Positions 10,271-20,639 of a DNA stretch of 64,000 bases are shown here, piece by piece (positions within the stretch are counted from its first letter, which is position 1; each line of letters opens with the position of its first letter). The notes beneath the pieces are model-generated. The model did no database searches, was not told the origin of the DNA, and saw only the letters and a program-made list of their open reading frames with translations. The position numbers and the translations under genes are program-made. Location of the stretch: assembly GCA_022494885.1 (NCBI GenBank), contig JAGVSM010003594.1, positions 289,596-353,595 on the forward strand, read 5' to 3'. Source of the DNA: Micrasema longulum. Taxonomy: Eukaryota > Arthropoda > Insecta > Trichoptera > Brachycentridae.

Positions 10271-10424
10271 CTAACTGTGTATTATTCTTTCATATGACAT
10301 TTTTTTTTTCTTAATAAAAAAAAATCTTATCTGGGGATACTTCGTGTGAATCCATTGACGATAAAAAAAATTAAGACTGAGCAAAACACTTTTTCTCGAA
10401 TGCTTTTTTTTATTTTCATTGTTA
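10271..10424. other. Unassigned A/T-rich spacer
   Basis: Poly-T and poly-A runs; nothing recognised. Confidence 0.4.
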
Positions 10425-10935
10425 TAATGCTTCATGCGTATGGAGTCCGCAATATCAAAATCATATAAATTCAATAGAATCTGTTCAAAAAAAGTTCTTA
10501 AAGTACCTTTTGTATAAGTTCCAAATTTCTAACCCACGTTCAAATTCAAATTATGAGCAACTTCTAACTATTTTTCATTTTCATTCTCTGATAAAACGCC
10601 GCGTTGTTTTCAATATAAAATTTCTGTATAAAATATTAAACTACAAAGTAGATACTAACCTTTTAAATAAAATACAAATAAATGCGGGATTGAGAACACT
10701 CAGACATCGGGAAATATTTAAACTGCCTTTTTTTTTAAACAATGCTACATACCACACACCTATGGCCCGCATGTGTCGGGAATATAATATATACTGCCGA
10801 AACAATAAAATTGACATTTTTCATGATACTCTTTCAGCTTTTAAATTCAGAAATAATTTAACATGCATATATATCTTCAATTATAGAATTAAACAAAATA
10901 GATTTATATGTTAAGTTGTAATACATATTTTTTTA
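10425..10935 (+). pseudogene. LINE-B copy 1 RT C-terminus, plus arm of an inverted pair
   Basis: Open frame from the thumb (SCVWSPQYQNHINSIESVQ-like, about 10437) through FLYKILNYKVDTNLLNKIQI, LRTLRHREIFKLPF and HTPMARMCREYNIYCRNNK to a stop at 10914. The same protein is encoded on the opposite strand at 10990-11754, so the two copies lie tail to tail. It lacks RT catalytic residues and is 5'-truncated. Confidence 0.85.
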
Positions 10936-11880
10936 TATTTTTGTTTATACAGGATACAATGCAATCAAAAATAAGTTGTACGTGTGTACTTATTGAATAA
11001 GATTTATTCCTAAGAGATTATTCGCAAAAGCTGAGAGAGTATCATGAAAAATGTCAATTTTATTGTTTCGGCAGTATATATTATATTCCCGACACATGCG
11101 GGCCATAGGTGTGTGGTATGAAGCATTATTTGAAAACAAAGGCAGTTTAAATATTTCCCGATGTCTGAGTGTTCGCAATCCTGCATTTATTTGTATTTTA
11201 TTTAGAAGGTTAGTATCTACTTTGTAGTTTAATATTTTATACAGAAATTTTATATCGAAAACAACGCGGCGTTTTATCAGAGAATTAAAATAAAAAAGAG
11301 TTAGAAGTTGCTTGTAATTTGAATTTGAACGTGGGTTAGAAATTCGGAACTTATACAAAAGGTACTTTAAGAACTTTTTTTTAACAGATTCTATTGAATT
11401 TATATGGTTTTGATATTGCGGACTCCATACGCATGAGGCATACTCAAGATAACTGCGAATCAAACTCATATATAGACAAATGACAGTTTCCGGTTTTTTA
11501 AAGGGTTTGGTTACTCTCTTTAGGAACCCCAGTAGCTTAAGTGACTTACGAGTTATGTAATCCATATGATGTTTAAAATTTAATTTTGTGTCAAAATAAA
11601 CCCCGAGATCCTTAATAATGTTAACTCTACTTAATATGTTATCACCAAGAGAGCAGTAAAAAAATATTGGGTTAATTTTACGAATAAAACTGATAGAGTA
11701 GCACATGTTCAATTGCATATCGTTTTTATGGCACCAACTCAATAAAGTTTGCAAATCAGTCTGCTATTTAACACAATCCTCCACTCTATCAGTTTTATTA
11801 AATATTTTCAGGTCATCAGCACACAAGAGAGACTTACATTTTGAGGAAGGGATATCGGTATGTACCGACGGGTCTAGTAC
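10936..11880 (-). pseudogene. LINE-B copy 2, RT palm to C-terminus
   Basis: Longest LINE-B copy. On the minus strand the RT active-site segment reads LLCADDLKIFNKTD (the ADD is at 11812-11820, usual form YADD or FADD). LQTLLSWCHKNDMQLNMCYS follows, then VNIIKDLGVYFDTKLNFKHH, KLLGFLKRVTKPFKKPETVI, YASCVWSPQYQN, and the same C-terminus as copy 1. A stop (near 11765) separates the active-site part from the 254-codon open frame. 5' truncation lies at about 11880. The 3' UTR shares ACGTGTGTACTTATT with the 14.0 kb copy. Confidence 0.88.
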
Positions 11881-11989
11881 CCCATGGTACAAATATTTAC
11901 TTATAAAAGCAACAAAATTTTTATTCCACCAAACAGTTTTTTCTTTAAATACAATTTATTTAACTTTTCAATCATTGTGAGGTGGAGAG

Positions 11990-12777
11990 ATTTTTTCTTA
12001 AAAGCCTATTTAAAATACGAGAGAAAAAAAAACAATTTTAAAGTCGAATTAAATGTTGACATAACTGTCAGTTTTGAATCCGAACGGCTAGATACTGCTC
12101 TTTTGACATATAAGAGCATCTAGCCGTGAAAACATTGCCACTGTAAAAAAATATTTAGTTATTATACTTTTTTACTTTTTTACTATCTTTCAAAAAGTAC
12201 TTATTTAGGTTTCAAAAGAAAAACCCCGATAGATAAATACAGACGAAAGTTGCGCATACCGTCTTGGTAGTTTTCAAAGTTCATATAAAAATCTAGCTCA
12301 AGCGAGTAATTTTTCATTGAATTGGGATTTATTTGAGTTTATAATCGCTTTAAAGTAACCACGCTTTATCACAGAAGCGTATTAAGGATAGGAATAAGAA
12401 CATTTTTTAAATTTAATCAAGCAAGAAACGCGGAGTAAATTTTCGGCATCATTATTGGTTGAATTCGATCATATGACGTCAAGATGACAAGTCGATAAAA
12501 CATACTGAGGTAGATAGAGATAAAAAAAAGTTAAGTACACCGTCTCGGTATGTACAGATGAATATAGGCTTTGTAATTGCCCCCCTGGGTGGGTACGGAA
12601 TAATAATAACAGGTACAATCGGAGGACACGGAAATCATACCTTCAACACGACTGAATGATTACGAAGATAGACGACCGATTCTCTGTCTTCATGTTTTGG
12701 ATAGGTATATTGATATGTACCAAGGGGACGCATACGCCACGTTTCACAATCTACGCGCTAAAGTAACATACCTTAAT
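11990..12777. other. Unassigned stretch with one hairpin
   Basis: Contains the perfect-stem hairpin at 12085-12126 (CGGCTAGAT...ATCTAGCCG plus an inner GCTCTT/AAGAGC). The motif GGTATGTAC recurs loosely near 11860, 12548 and 12713. No frame of note. It could be a decayed DNA element. Confidence 0.35.
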
Positions 12778-13440
12778 TATTTATTTATTTAACTTTTTGT
12801 ACATAATGTTATTTGTACATTGGCGGGCTTATTGCCAAATGGCAATTTCTTCCAACCAACCAATAAAATAAAAGTTTTATTTTTATAATTCAAGTTACAG
12901 AACATATTCAATAGAAAAAAAAGAAAAAAAACATTAAAAAGTTAAAAGTATATAAAAATAGAAATAAACGTATTTGTTTATAAATTACCTTAAATCAAAA
13001 CTATTACTCAATGGAAAAAAGGAAAAAAGCGGAAGAGGAAAAAGGAAAGGAGGAGAGATTAAGGAAGAGAAAGGAGATGTTTCTTCAGACGTGATTTAAA
13101 CAGAGATAATGTAGTAACATTTTTGATGGTGGATGGGAGATTATTCCACAGTCGAGCCGCATGGACACTATATGAGTTAGAGAAGAGAGAGGAATTGTGG
13201 ATGGGTATTAAGAGAGTGCCTTGAGAATTAGAACGAAGAGGTAAACCATGAACTGATAAGTGTTGAAATTTTTCACGCAGGTATATAGAGCGTTAGGACT
13301 ATGAAGTACATTGAACAGAAGTGAGAGGGAGTGATAGTCTCTCCGCTGTCTAATTTTGAGCCATTTCAGTTGCCTACGATAATCAGAAATGTGGTCATAT
13401 TTCCTAAGACCTTAAGAATTATGACGTTATAAGACAAATT
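12778..13440 (-). pseudogene. LINE-M copy 1, CR1/L2-like C-terminus
   Basis: Minus strand, continuous from about 13300 to a stop near 13070: LREKFQHLSVHGLPLRSNSQ, then NSYSVHAARLWNNLPSTIKN and LFKSRLKKHLLSL. AARLWNxLPxxI...FKxxLKxHL is the C-terminal signature of CR1/L2 LINEs. There is no ATG, so the frame is easily missed. The 3' UTR ends with GCCATTTGGC-type stem sequence, GCCCGCC, and an ATAAATAAATAA tail at 12780-12795. A second copy is at 56.5 kb. Confidence 0.82.
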
Positions 13441-13451
13441 CTCCCAAGCGA

Positions 13452-13805
13452 TTACGAAGACATTTTTCTTCTTCTTCTTCTTCTTCTTCTTCGCGTGTCA
13501 TGTCGAGTCCCCCCGACGTTGACGATCACTTGAGAGAAAGCTTCCCTATCCTGAGCAGTGCGAAACAGCTCCTCCACAGTTCTAATCCCGGTTCATGCTC
13601 GGATGTTTTGAAGCCAGGAAAGCTGTTTTCTTCCGACCCCTCTACGTTCCTTTGATCGTCCTCTTCATGACGACCTGAAGTATGGCATATTTACCACCTC
13701 TCAACACACGGCCAAAATATGAAATTTTACGGAGCTTGACAGTGGTGAATAGTTCTCGATTAGTATTGGCTCTACGTAATACTTCATTGTTGGTTATTAT
13801 ATCAG
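13452..13805 (-). mobile_element. RTE-2 C-terminal fragment with (GAA)n tail
   Basis: Minus strand: VKLRKISYFGHVLRGGKYAI, then LQVVMKRTIKGRRGVGRKQL and SWLQNIREH. This is the K..YFGHxxR..KY.LLQ...GK..GxRxxGRxxxSWLxxxR layout of RTE-like LINEs. It differs from RTE-1, so it is a second family. The 3' end is a (TTC)n run on the plus strand (13467-13494). Confidence 0.75.
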
Positions 13806-13814
13806 TCCAAGATA

Positions 13815-13965
13815 TTCATTTATTTTTACATATATTGAACATAAATATGAAAAAAAAAATACAATTATAAATACGAAACCAAAAATTATAAAATTTCATA
13901 ACTGTAACAATAGTAACAAGTAGGTAAATACACGTAAACAATTAAAAATATTAAAAGATAGAATT
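13815..13965 (-). mobile_element. LINE-E 3' UTR fragment
   Basis: Complement of the LINE-E 3' UTR at 37.48-37.62 kb: shared TACCTACTTGTTAC, AATTTTATAATTTTTGGT and CATATTTATGTTCAATATATG. No coding part. Confidence 0.65.
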
Positions 13966-13974
13966 ATATTTACT

Positions 13975-14150
13975 GTTTTTTTTTACTGTATGCAATGCAA
14001 TGAAAAAAAAATTGTACGTGTGTACTTATTAAATTGGATTATCCCTTAGAGATTATTCGCAAAAGTTGGGAGAGTATCATAAAAAAAAAAAAATATTTCG
14101 GCAGTATGTATTATATTTCCAACACATGCGGGCCATAGGTGTTAATAAAA
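13975..14150 (-). mobile_element. LINE-B copy 3, 3' end
   Basis: Shares TGTACGTGTGTACTTATT, AGATTATTCGCAAAAG and ACATGCGGGCCATAGGTGT with the LINE-B copies at 10.4-11.9 kb. Only the last codons and the 3' UTR remain. Confidence 0.75.
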
Positions 14151-14287
14151 ATGGCGCTTATAAAAATACGGGGAAAACGAAAACGCCGATAAACACAGAT
14201 AAATAAAAATACGTAAACACAGATAATCATACGAGTACCTAAACCTTGACAAAAACATATGAAAAAATTCCTTCGCTGTTAGGCATA

Positions 14288-14708
14288 ATGAGGAAGTTCA
14301 GTGGTTTTAAAAAAAAATAATATTTGGTAATAGACTGTTAAACTAAGTCAATTTTTTTTTTTAATTTTTATGTATCGTAATATCGGCGCTACGATTTTTA
14401 AGTTTTGTATTTCTGAAATAACTCCGCGTGTAACGTCAGAAGTTCATTTCCGCTTATTCTCATTAAGTTCTTCCCATTGGTCCAGAAGCGACAAGCATAC
14501 CGGAAATCTTCCATAGCTCTTAGATCATAGGTCGATTCACATGAACCAGTGACGTCATTTAAAGTAGTGCGTTTTTATCAAAATATTTTTTATTATTTTG
14601 TCTGTACATTTTCAAGAAACTTTGCCGAAAAATTTAATGCTCCAATTTTTACCCCACGTAAGAAAACATTTTTTGTATCCAATTTCCCGTAGGGCTGAAG
14701 TTCCTCAT
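14288..14708. mobile_element. MITE-2, full copy
   Basis: 421-bp element with terminal inverted repeat ATGAGGAAGTTCAG and complementary end CTGAAGTTCCTCAT, flanked by TA on both sides (14286-14287, 14709-14710). Inside are AATAACTCCGCGTGTAACGTC and TTCAAGAAACTTTGCCG, both shared with copies at 35.3 and 46.0-46.6 kb. No transposase; TA duplication suggests a Tc1/mariner-type source. Confidence 0.8.
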
Positions 14709-14954
14709 TAAAAGTTTTACAAACATATTTACTTCAAGATATTTCATTAGGAGGACAAGCGGTATCTGAAAATTTGGATGATTTTGTATTTTTTCTTTGC
14801 ATTTTACAATGGGTATACGTAAGTTTCAAATACAAAAAAAAATCAATATTAACACATAAAAAAATCCCACAAAGGCATGGCCATTTGTTTTTTTCTTTCA
14901 GAAAGAGTGTCCGAACGAAATTTTCTACGTCGATATTATTTGTTTTTCTAAACA

Positions 14955-15480
14955 ATAACAAACCATCATGTCGTTTCCCCTTATGGGTTGGCGAGGAGGA
15001 TAGAATGTCACATCACTCTATCTTCGTTGACAGATCTCGCTTCCTCTACATTCATACATCTTTTCATGCATGCGCGCCGATTATTCCGACTCTTGACATG
15101 TCCATCTTCAAGTATTTGTTGGATTTGATCATGCCATGTCTTTCTCGGTCGTCCTCTATTTCTGCATCCATCAACATTAGTATTGTAAATATTCTTAGCC
15201 GTCCTTTTGCTGTTTATTCGCTCTGCATGTCCAAACCAGCGCAGAGCTCCTTTCTTGATTTTGTCGATAATGCTTATCTCAGCCTTACAAAATATACGGA
15301 TCTTAACATTTGTGCACCTATCGTACATACTTTTACCACACATTCGCCTGAGAGATCGCATTTCAACAGCATTCGGCCTACTTTTATTTCTGTTTTTCCG
15401 AATCAATAATTCGCTCCCATACATCAGGGTCGGGACCAGGACTCCATTGTAAACTGCTAATTTTGTCTCTTGCGACAAAT
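14955..15480 (-). pseudogene. RTE-1 copy, longest
   Basis: 156-codon minus-strand frame: LSQETKLAVYNGVLVPTLMY-like start, SLRRMCGKSMYDRC, IIDKIKKGALRWFGHAERIN, GCRNRGRPRKTWHDQIQQIL, RRACMKRCMNVEEARSV, then a stop where sibling copies continue to SAYP.GE. VYNGVLVPTLMYGSE is the RT-to-tail connection of RTE/jockey-like elements. The short 3' UTR ends at GACATGATGGTTTG and lacks a clear trinucleotide run. Confidence 0.82.
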
Positions 15481-15579
15481 GTTTTTCTGTAGAGACAAAA
15501 CGTAAAACGTAAAAAAAATATAAAACTATAAAGATACGCTAATGATTAATTTTATATAGTGTGCAAAAAATCACTGCTC

Positions 15580-16830
15580 TACGAGGGCGGATTGATAATG
15601 AAACTAACTAGCGCTAGATGACAGCACAAACACAAAAAAGATTTATTTTTTCCAAATTGCGATCTGTCAAACGGTCACTGTTAAAATGTCACCCAAATTC
15701 ATCGATTTGTTTATTTGTTGTAGTCGTTTGAAGTAAATAACTTTTGTGTTTCTTGAAAAATTGAAAAAAGCGAACTTCGTGTAGTGATTAAACACTATTG
15801 TTTGACAGGGAAAACGGCAAAAAAAGGTCGATAAACATTACGGTGAGTCTGTTCCGTCAGATAACATGGTAAAATATTGGATTGCTGGATTTAAACGCGG
15901 CCGAACAAGCACTGCAACAATACCATTAACAGGAAGGCCAAAAGAGGTGGTTACTGAAGAAAATATCAAGAAAATCCTCGATATAGTTATGAATGATCGC
16001 CGAGTGAAGTTGCGTGAGATTGTTGAAATAGTAAACATCTCATATGAACGTGTGTTTAACATTTTGCATGAACATTTGCATATGAAAAATCTGTCGGCAA
16101 GATGGGTGCCGCGTTTGCTGAGTGTCGAACAAAAACGAGTTCGAAAGACCACTTCACAGCAGTGTTTGGACATGATAAAGCGTAATCCTGTTAATTTTTG
16201 TCATCGATTAATAACTTTTGATAAAACGTGGGTACACTACTATACACTTGAAATACAAAAATAAATCGAAACAATGAGTGGAAGCTGATGGAAGTGAAAT
16301 AAGAAGTGGAGTGAAGTGAAATCAGCTGGCAAGGTTATGGCCACTGTATTTTGGGATGCACGCGGAATATTGCTCATCAATTATCTTGAAAAAGTATCCA
16401 CAATCACAGGAAAGTGTTATTGTGCAATATTGGATCAATTGAATGATGCAATCAAAGAAAGACGACAACATTTAAATAATAAAAAAGTGCTCTTTCTTCA
16501 AGACAACGCACCGGTTCACACAGCATTAGATACGATGCTAAAATTACGTGAAATACACTTCGAATTGGTTGATCATCCACCTTATAGTCCAGATTTAGCT
16601 CCTTGTGACTTTTCCCTGTTTCCACGCTTGAAAAAATGGCTCGCAGAAAAAAGATTCAGCTCAAACTAAGAAGTGATTACCGAAACTAACGCGTATTTTG
16701 AGAGGTTTCCGAAATCGTATTATTCAGATGGTATAAAAAAGTTGGAATATCGTCTTACTAAGTGTGTCGAAGTAAAAGGAGACTATGTTGAGAAATAAAT
16801 GGTTTTTGAAAAAATATGTATTTATTTAAA
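15580..16830 (+). mobile_element. Mariner-like DNA transposon (dead)
   Basis: The 5' terminal repeat starts ACGAGGGCGGATTGATAATG beside TA. It is followed by an untranslated leader of about 170 bp and a transposase pseudogene. I do not find the complement of the 5' repeat after the gene, so the right end seems lost near 16830. Single copy in the window. Confidence 0.85.
15760..16797 (+). pseudogene. Mariner transposase, D,D34D, inactivated
   Basis: About 345 codons expected; remains are KIEKSELRVVIKHYCLTGK (N-terminal helix-turn-helix), VKYWIAGFKRGRT, GRPKEVV, then ITFDKTWVHYY (first Asp), FLQDNAPVHT (second Asp) and PYSPDLAPCDFSLFP (third Asp). Exactly 34 residues separate the second and third Asp, the mariner spacing, and all three survive. 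Lesions: ATT where the start codon should be (15760), +1 in an A run at about 15820, a stop at 16262, frame shifts at 16262-16320, and a stop at 16668. Function is lost; family call is firm. Confidence 0.9.
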
Positions 16831-16849
16831 ATGTATTGGAGCCGGATGG

Positions 16850-17765
16850 ATGTCGCGTCGCTTGGGATATTGCTAATACATCTACTTACGAAAAATATGT
16901 GTGTTTTTTAATCGTATAAAATATCGTTTTATGATTATTTTAATATTTAATATAATGTACATGCATCCTGTATAATGTTTGCATGCAATCACCTTTCCTT
17001 TTCGTTTGCTACAAAACGCATTTATCGCTGTCTCTATCTCCCGCGGTACTTATCGCTATTAATATGCATCTATTGTCTCTCTCGCGCAGTTCAGCAGGCG
17101 TCTGTCCTTTTTTAGCGAACGGGGTTAGCACAGCTGCATCCCTCTCTTCTCGTGGAATTTTCAGCCATGTTATGAAATGACGTTTCCGAGAAAAATATTT
17201 TTATAAGTTCATTTTTACCCTATGACGAATGAGTGCAGTGCTCTCATATTAAGGGGGAGGTCCTAAAACAACTTAAGTCAAAAATTACTAATGAAAACAT
17301 AATACATTATTCATATTTAAAGCTATATCCTTACCCATTACATTTAATTTTTAAATAACAAAATTAACCCTCGATTGATGATATCTTAAATATAAAATAA
17401 GTATATATATATTTTTTGCTACGTTTTTTTTACTACATTTTTTGCTACGTTTTTACTACATGTTTACTATGTTTTTACTACATTTTTACCATGTTTTTAC
17501 TTTGTTTTTCACTTTTCCCTGTATCTTTATAACTGTTTCTATAAATTGATTACTGTTTTTTATATTTTTTGACTGTTTTAGAACGGGGTAAATAACCCTA
17601 GTTAGACAGCCAAAGCAACTTTACATAAATTATAATTTTGTGTATGTAATATAATGATAATTAATAAAATAAAATAAATAATATAAGCATAAAATTAGGC
17701 ATAAATATAAAATAAAAGACATTGAAATTTTTCACCATTTTCAACGAGTAATTGATATTTTAATT
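16850..17765. other. Unassigned; short tandem TTTTTACTACAT tract
   Basis: 16980-17180 is a CpG- and C/T-rich block without a recognised gene. 17415-17515 is a degenerate minisatellite of 11-16 bp units (TTTTTACTACAT, TGCTACG). The remainder is A/T-rich. Confidence 0.4.
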
Positions 17766-17880
17766 AACAAATTACAACAGGGATGGAGAATACCTTAAAT
17801 AAGGGAATATGGAAGTTTAAATACAAATTTTATCAACACGATGATCGTTATGATAAAATTTGTATTTTTTTAAAATCAAG
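17766..17880. mobile_element. FB fragment with hairpin
   Basis: AACAAATTACAACAGGGATG and AATAAGGGAATATGGAAGT repeat the FB arm found at 22.81 kb. An AAATACAAATTTTATCA inverted repeat (complement TGATAAAATTTGTATTT) follows. Confidence 0.55.
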
Positions 17881-18596
17881 CTTAAATTTACGATGACGTC
17901 AACAAATGTATTTTATCACACCATTAACTGCACACAGACAACAAAGCGCTCAATGCATTAATTTAACAAATTGAATAATGCAACCACAAATAAATAATTT
18001 TCAATGCTGTTAAAAAAAATTCGGTCATGGTGCAAGTACTTTTTACATCACACACATTTTATTTCTATATATTATGGTATTTTGCACAGTATCTATACTC
18101 AAGTGTAAATCTTGCCTTATAAACTTAAATTGACGAAATTTAAGCCTTGGTAATTTTATTCCTTTTATTTAAAAATCTTGGTAAAAAATACTTTTCGTTG
18201 CAAGAACAGATCATTGAGGTAAGGGTAAAGCTTAACCGTACTGAAAAAAAAACAAGTGTTTACTGAAAATGTTTTTTTCATGTAACCACAGTGGTTTACA
18301 CTACAAAGTGCATAAAATTGGCAATAAATTGTAAGAAAAAAATCTTACTCGGGCATAGCCCTACTGATTTAATAAGTTGTACGTTACATCACGATTAAAT
18401 GTACAAAATTACACATACATATATTTATATATACGCACTTGTACATGCATGTACATACACATATTTACGCATACACATATCCATAATAAAACTAAATATT
18501 TTAATGTAGAAATATAAAAAAGGAACATATTTTGCCGGCAATTTAGCTGAAGTAATCAAGCACATCTATTTCCATGACCCATTTGTTGCATGTTTT
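17881..18596. other. Unassigned AT-rich stretch
   Basis: Includes an alternating CATACATATA-type tract at 18410-18485. No gene or shared repeat recognised. Confidence 0.4.
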
Positions 18597-19184
18597 TTAA
18601 CTCTTAAAAGACTGTGGTAAATAATCCCTTTACGCGCGGTGATGTAACATCGTGTTACCACTAGTAAAAGACGGAATATTCTAAAGTTTGAATATTTGAA
18701 AAAAATGAAAAACATAGAGACATACTGTTTAATAATAAATATAAACGAATAAACATATAATTTTGCTCTGTTATAGCAAATTAAATTTGAAATCACAAAT
18801 ACGCCGCTCATGCTACGCGCGTGCGTCCCCCATCATTGCCATCAACCGGCTGAAGACTAAATTTGTTTTAGATGACACCCGCCGCAGAACAGCGTCTCTG
18901 TCTTCCTTGTTATGACTTTTATATTCGTGCTCTCTCTTGTATAAGGTATATGTATAGATGTTTTGTTGAATTAGCGGACATTCGTTCTTCGCGTAGCAAG
19001 GATAAATATTTTTTTGTATTAACACCAAGCATAGTTATAAAAATTTTACTTTGCAAATCGGATGTAAAAATGTCCATTTAAAGATTACAAAAAATACGAA
19101 TTCATAATTTTTTAAAAAGGAGAGATATATCAAGTCTTGTGTCGTATGTCGACTAGTGTGACATCACAGCCACACAAGAGTTAA
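18597..19184. mobile_element. pB-MITE copy 1, TTAA-flanked
   Basis: 588-bp span bounded by TTAA at both ends; inner termini are CTCTTAAAAGACTGTGG and (complement of the right end) CTCTTGTGTGGCTGTGA. Body markers: CGCGCGGTGATGTAACATCG, GTTACCACTAG, ACGCCGCTCATGCTACGCG. The 47.5 kb copy is closely similar along its whole length. TTAA duplication is the piggyBac hallmark; no transposase is present. Confidence 0.82.
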
Positions 19185-19747
19185 AGGTGTAATTAGTTAA
19201 ACTTCTCATGTCCCTCATATGAGAGACGTGAGAAATTTATTTCTAATGATGTCATTGATGAGTGGAACAGGCCAAATAGGTAGATTTTTTATTTATTTAT
19301 AGTGTTTTTGTTTGTAAGTTTTAAGTGGTTTTATAATATTTTATTCGATTGTGAGATTATGGTTTGATTGTGTTTAATAAGGCATGATTTAAAATTATAT
19401 TAAATGTTTCCATCAGCGCGGTACACGTTAGCGATCGAGGACATTATCTTAATGAAAAAAAGTAAAACATAAATTGTAAAAGAACAAATAAATTAAAATA
19501 AATTAATACATATATTGTTTGTCCAGGAACGAAGAAAAGTTCACAATATCCTTTAAGCACAGCAAAAAAAACTGTCGTAATCTATTATTTGGTTTTCTCT
19601 GTTACATCATAAGCCAATATTTGCTATCTCGACGCCAAAATACATTGATCGTTTGGAGCGCTTGCAGAACCAAAGCATTAGCTTTATATAAAGTTTATAT
19701 TTGAAGCACTGAGTTTGTGGTTGTTCATTATAATAAAATAAATAAAA
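19185..19747. other. Unassigned stretch
   Basis: A 61-codon frame (19519-19704, +) is not recognisable. No repeat partner seen. Confidence 0.35.
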
Positions 19748-19898
19748 CAACTTTGTTTTTAACCACTAATTTTTATTTTTCACCCACCGGTTTCAAAGCA
19801 AACAAGCTTCTTTGTCAAGGTTTACGTAACTAATGAATTGATTCCGTTTTGAAATTTTATTTTTATCATGTTCACTGAATACTTCACGTGGACCCGAC
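19748..19898 (-). repeat. Left inverted repeat (pLTR-like)
   Basis: Complement of the right repeat with scattered mismatches. On the minus strand it includes CTTGACAAAGAAGCTTG...GCTTTGAAACCGG, which resembles a hammerhead core and stem II (see findings). Confidence 0.8.
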
Positions 19899-19954
19899 TA
19901 ATTTTTATTTTTATTTTATTAAAAAATGGAGGCGGACTCTTTTTATAAATGACA

Positions 19955-20423
19955 TTTTTCAAAACTATCATCTTATTCCCTACCATCAAACATTAAACCG
20001 GCTTTCTACACAACTAATAATATATGAACATTGTTAAAAAATCACAAAGACAAAGTCCATAAATATAATAAATCTGGGATATACCAATTAAATTGTAATG
20101 ATTGCGATTCAATCTACATTGGAAAAACTAAAAGAAACTTAAATTTTATAGTAAAAGAACACTTAAGATGCTTATATAATAATAATTTTTCTGAATTCGC
20201 AAATCATCTGATAGAAAATAATCATAAATTCAATAAAGACACTGGATTAAAAGTACTTCATGTTGAAAATAAAATATTAAAATTAGATAACTTAGAAATC
20301 TTAGAAATTAAAAAAGTGATTCATAATAAGAAAACAATAATTAATAACCAAATAAACAATATTTCTTTTAGTCCTCTCCTGTCTTACTTCGAAAATAATG
20401 ATATTAAATTACCACCCGTGTAA
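19955..20423 (+). pseudogene. GIY-YIG endonuclease domain of a Penelope-like RT
   Basis: Frame: YSLPSNIKPAFYTTNNI, a stop near 20024, then LLKNHKDKVHKYNKSGIYQL, NCNDCDSIYIGKTKRN and KEHL...FANHLIENNHKF. GIY, an intervening C..C pair and YIG with about 10-11 residues between are the Penelope-type GIY-YIG arrangement. The position two before VKEH is Ile where the copy at 26.2 kb has Arg; this Arg is normally catalytic, so this domain is probably dead. The frame ends at 20423. Confidence 0.85.
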
Positions 20424-20442
20424 GGAAAAAACGACTTGATTT

Positions 20443-20593
20443 GTTGGGTCTACGTGTAGTATTTAGTGAACATGATAAAAATAAAATTTTAAAAAGGAAT
20501 CAATTCATTAGTTACGTAAACCTTTACGAAGAAGCTTGTTTGTTTTAAAACCGGTCGGTGAAAAATAAAAATTAGTGGTTAAAAACAAAGTTG
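20443..20593 (+). repeat. Right inverted repeat (pLTR-like)
   Basis: Partner of 19748-19898. Contains TTTACGAAGAAGCTTGTTTG and AAAACCGGTCGGTG, then AAAAATAAAAATTAGTGG. Confidence 0.8.
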
Positions 20594-20639
20594 CATTAGC
20601 TTTACTTTAAATTTAAAAAAATATGACCATGTACCATCC

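Larger units (their letters stand above)
19748..20593 (+). mobile_element. Penelope-like element with inverted flanking repeats
   Basis: A 3' endonuclease-coding fragment is bracketed by two 151-bp repeats in opposite orientation (19748-19898 and 20443-20593), which read GGGTC.ACGTG.AGTATT.AGTG then GATAAAAATAAAATTT then TTCATTAGTTACGTAAACC. Penelope-like elements are known to carry LTR-like repeats in direct or inverted order. The RT domain is absent, so the copy is 5'-truncated. Confidence 0.82.

Noticed and set aside
15838..16173. Minus-strand frame opposite the mariner transposase
   Set aside because: Shadow of the transposase reading; no independent evidence.
18813..19081. Overlapping frames on both strands near 18.9 kb
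   Set aside because: They lie inside the noncoding pB-MITE; the 47.8 kb copy does not preserve them.
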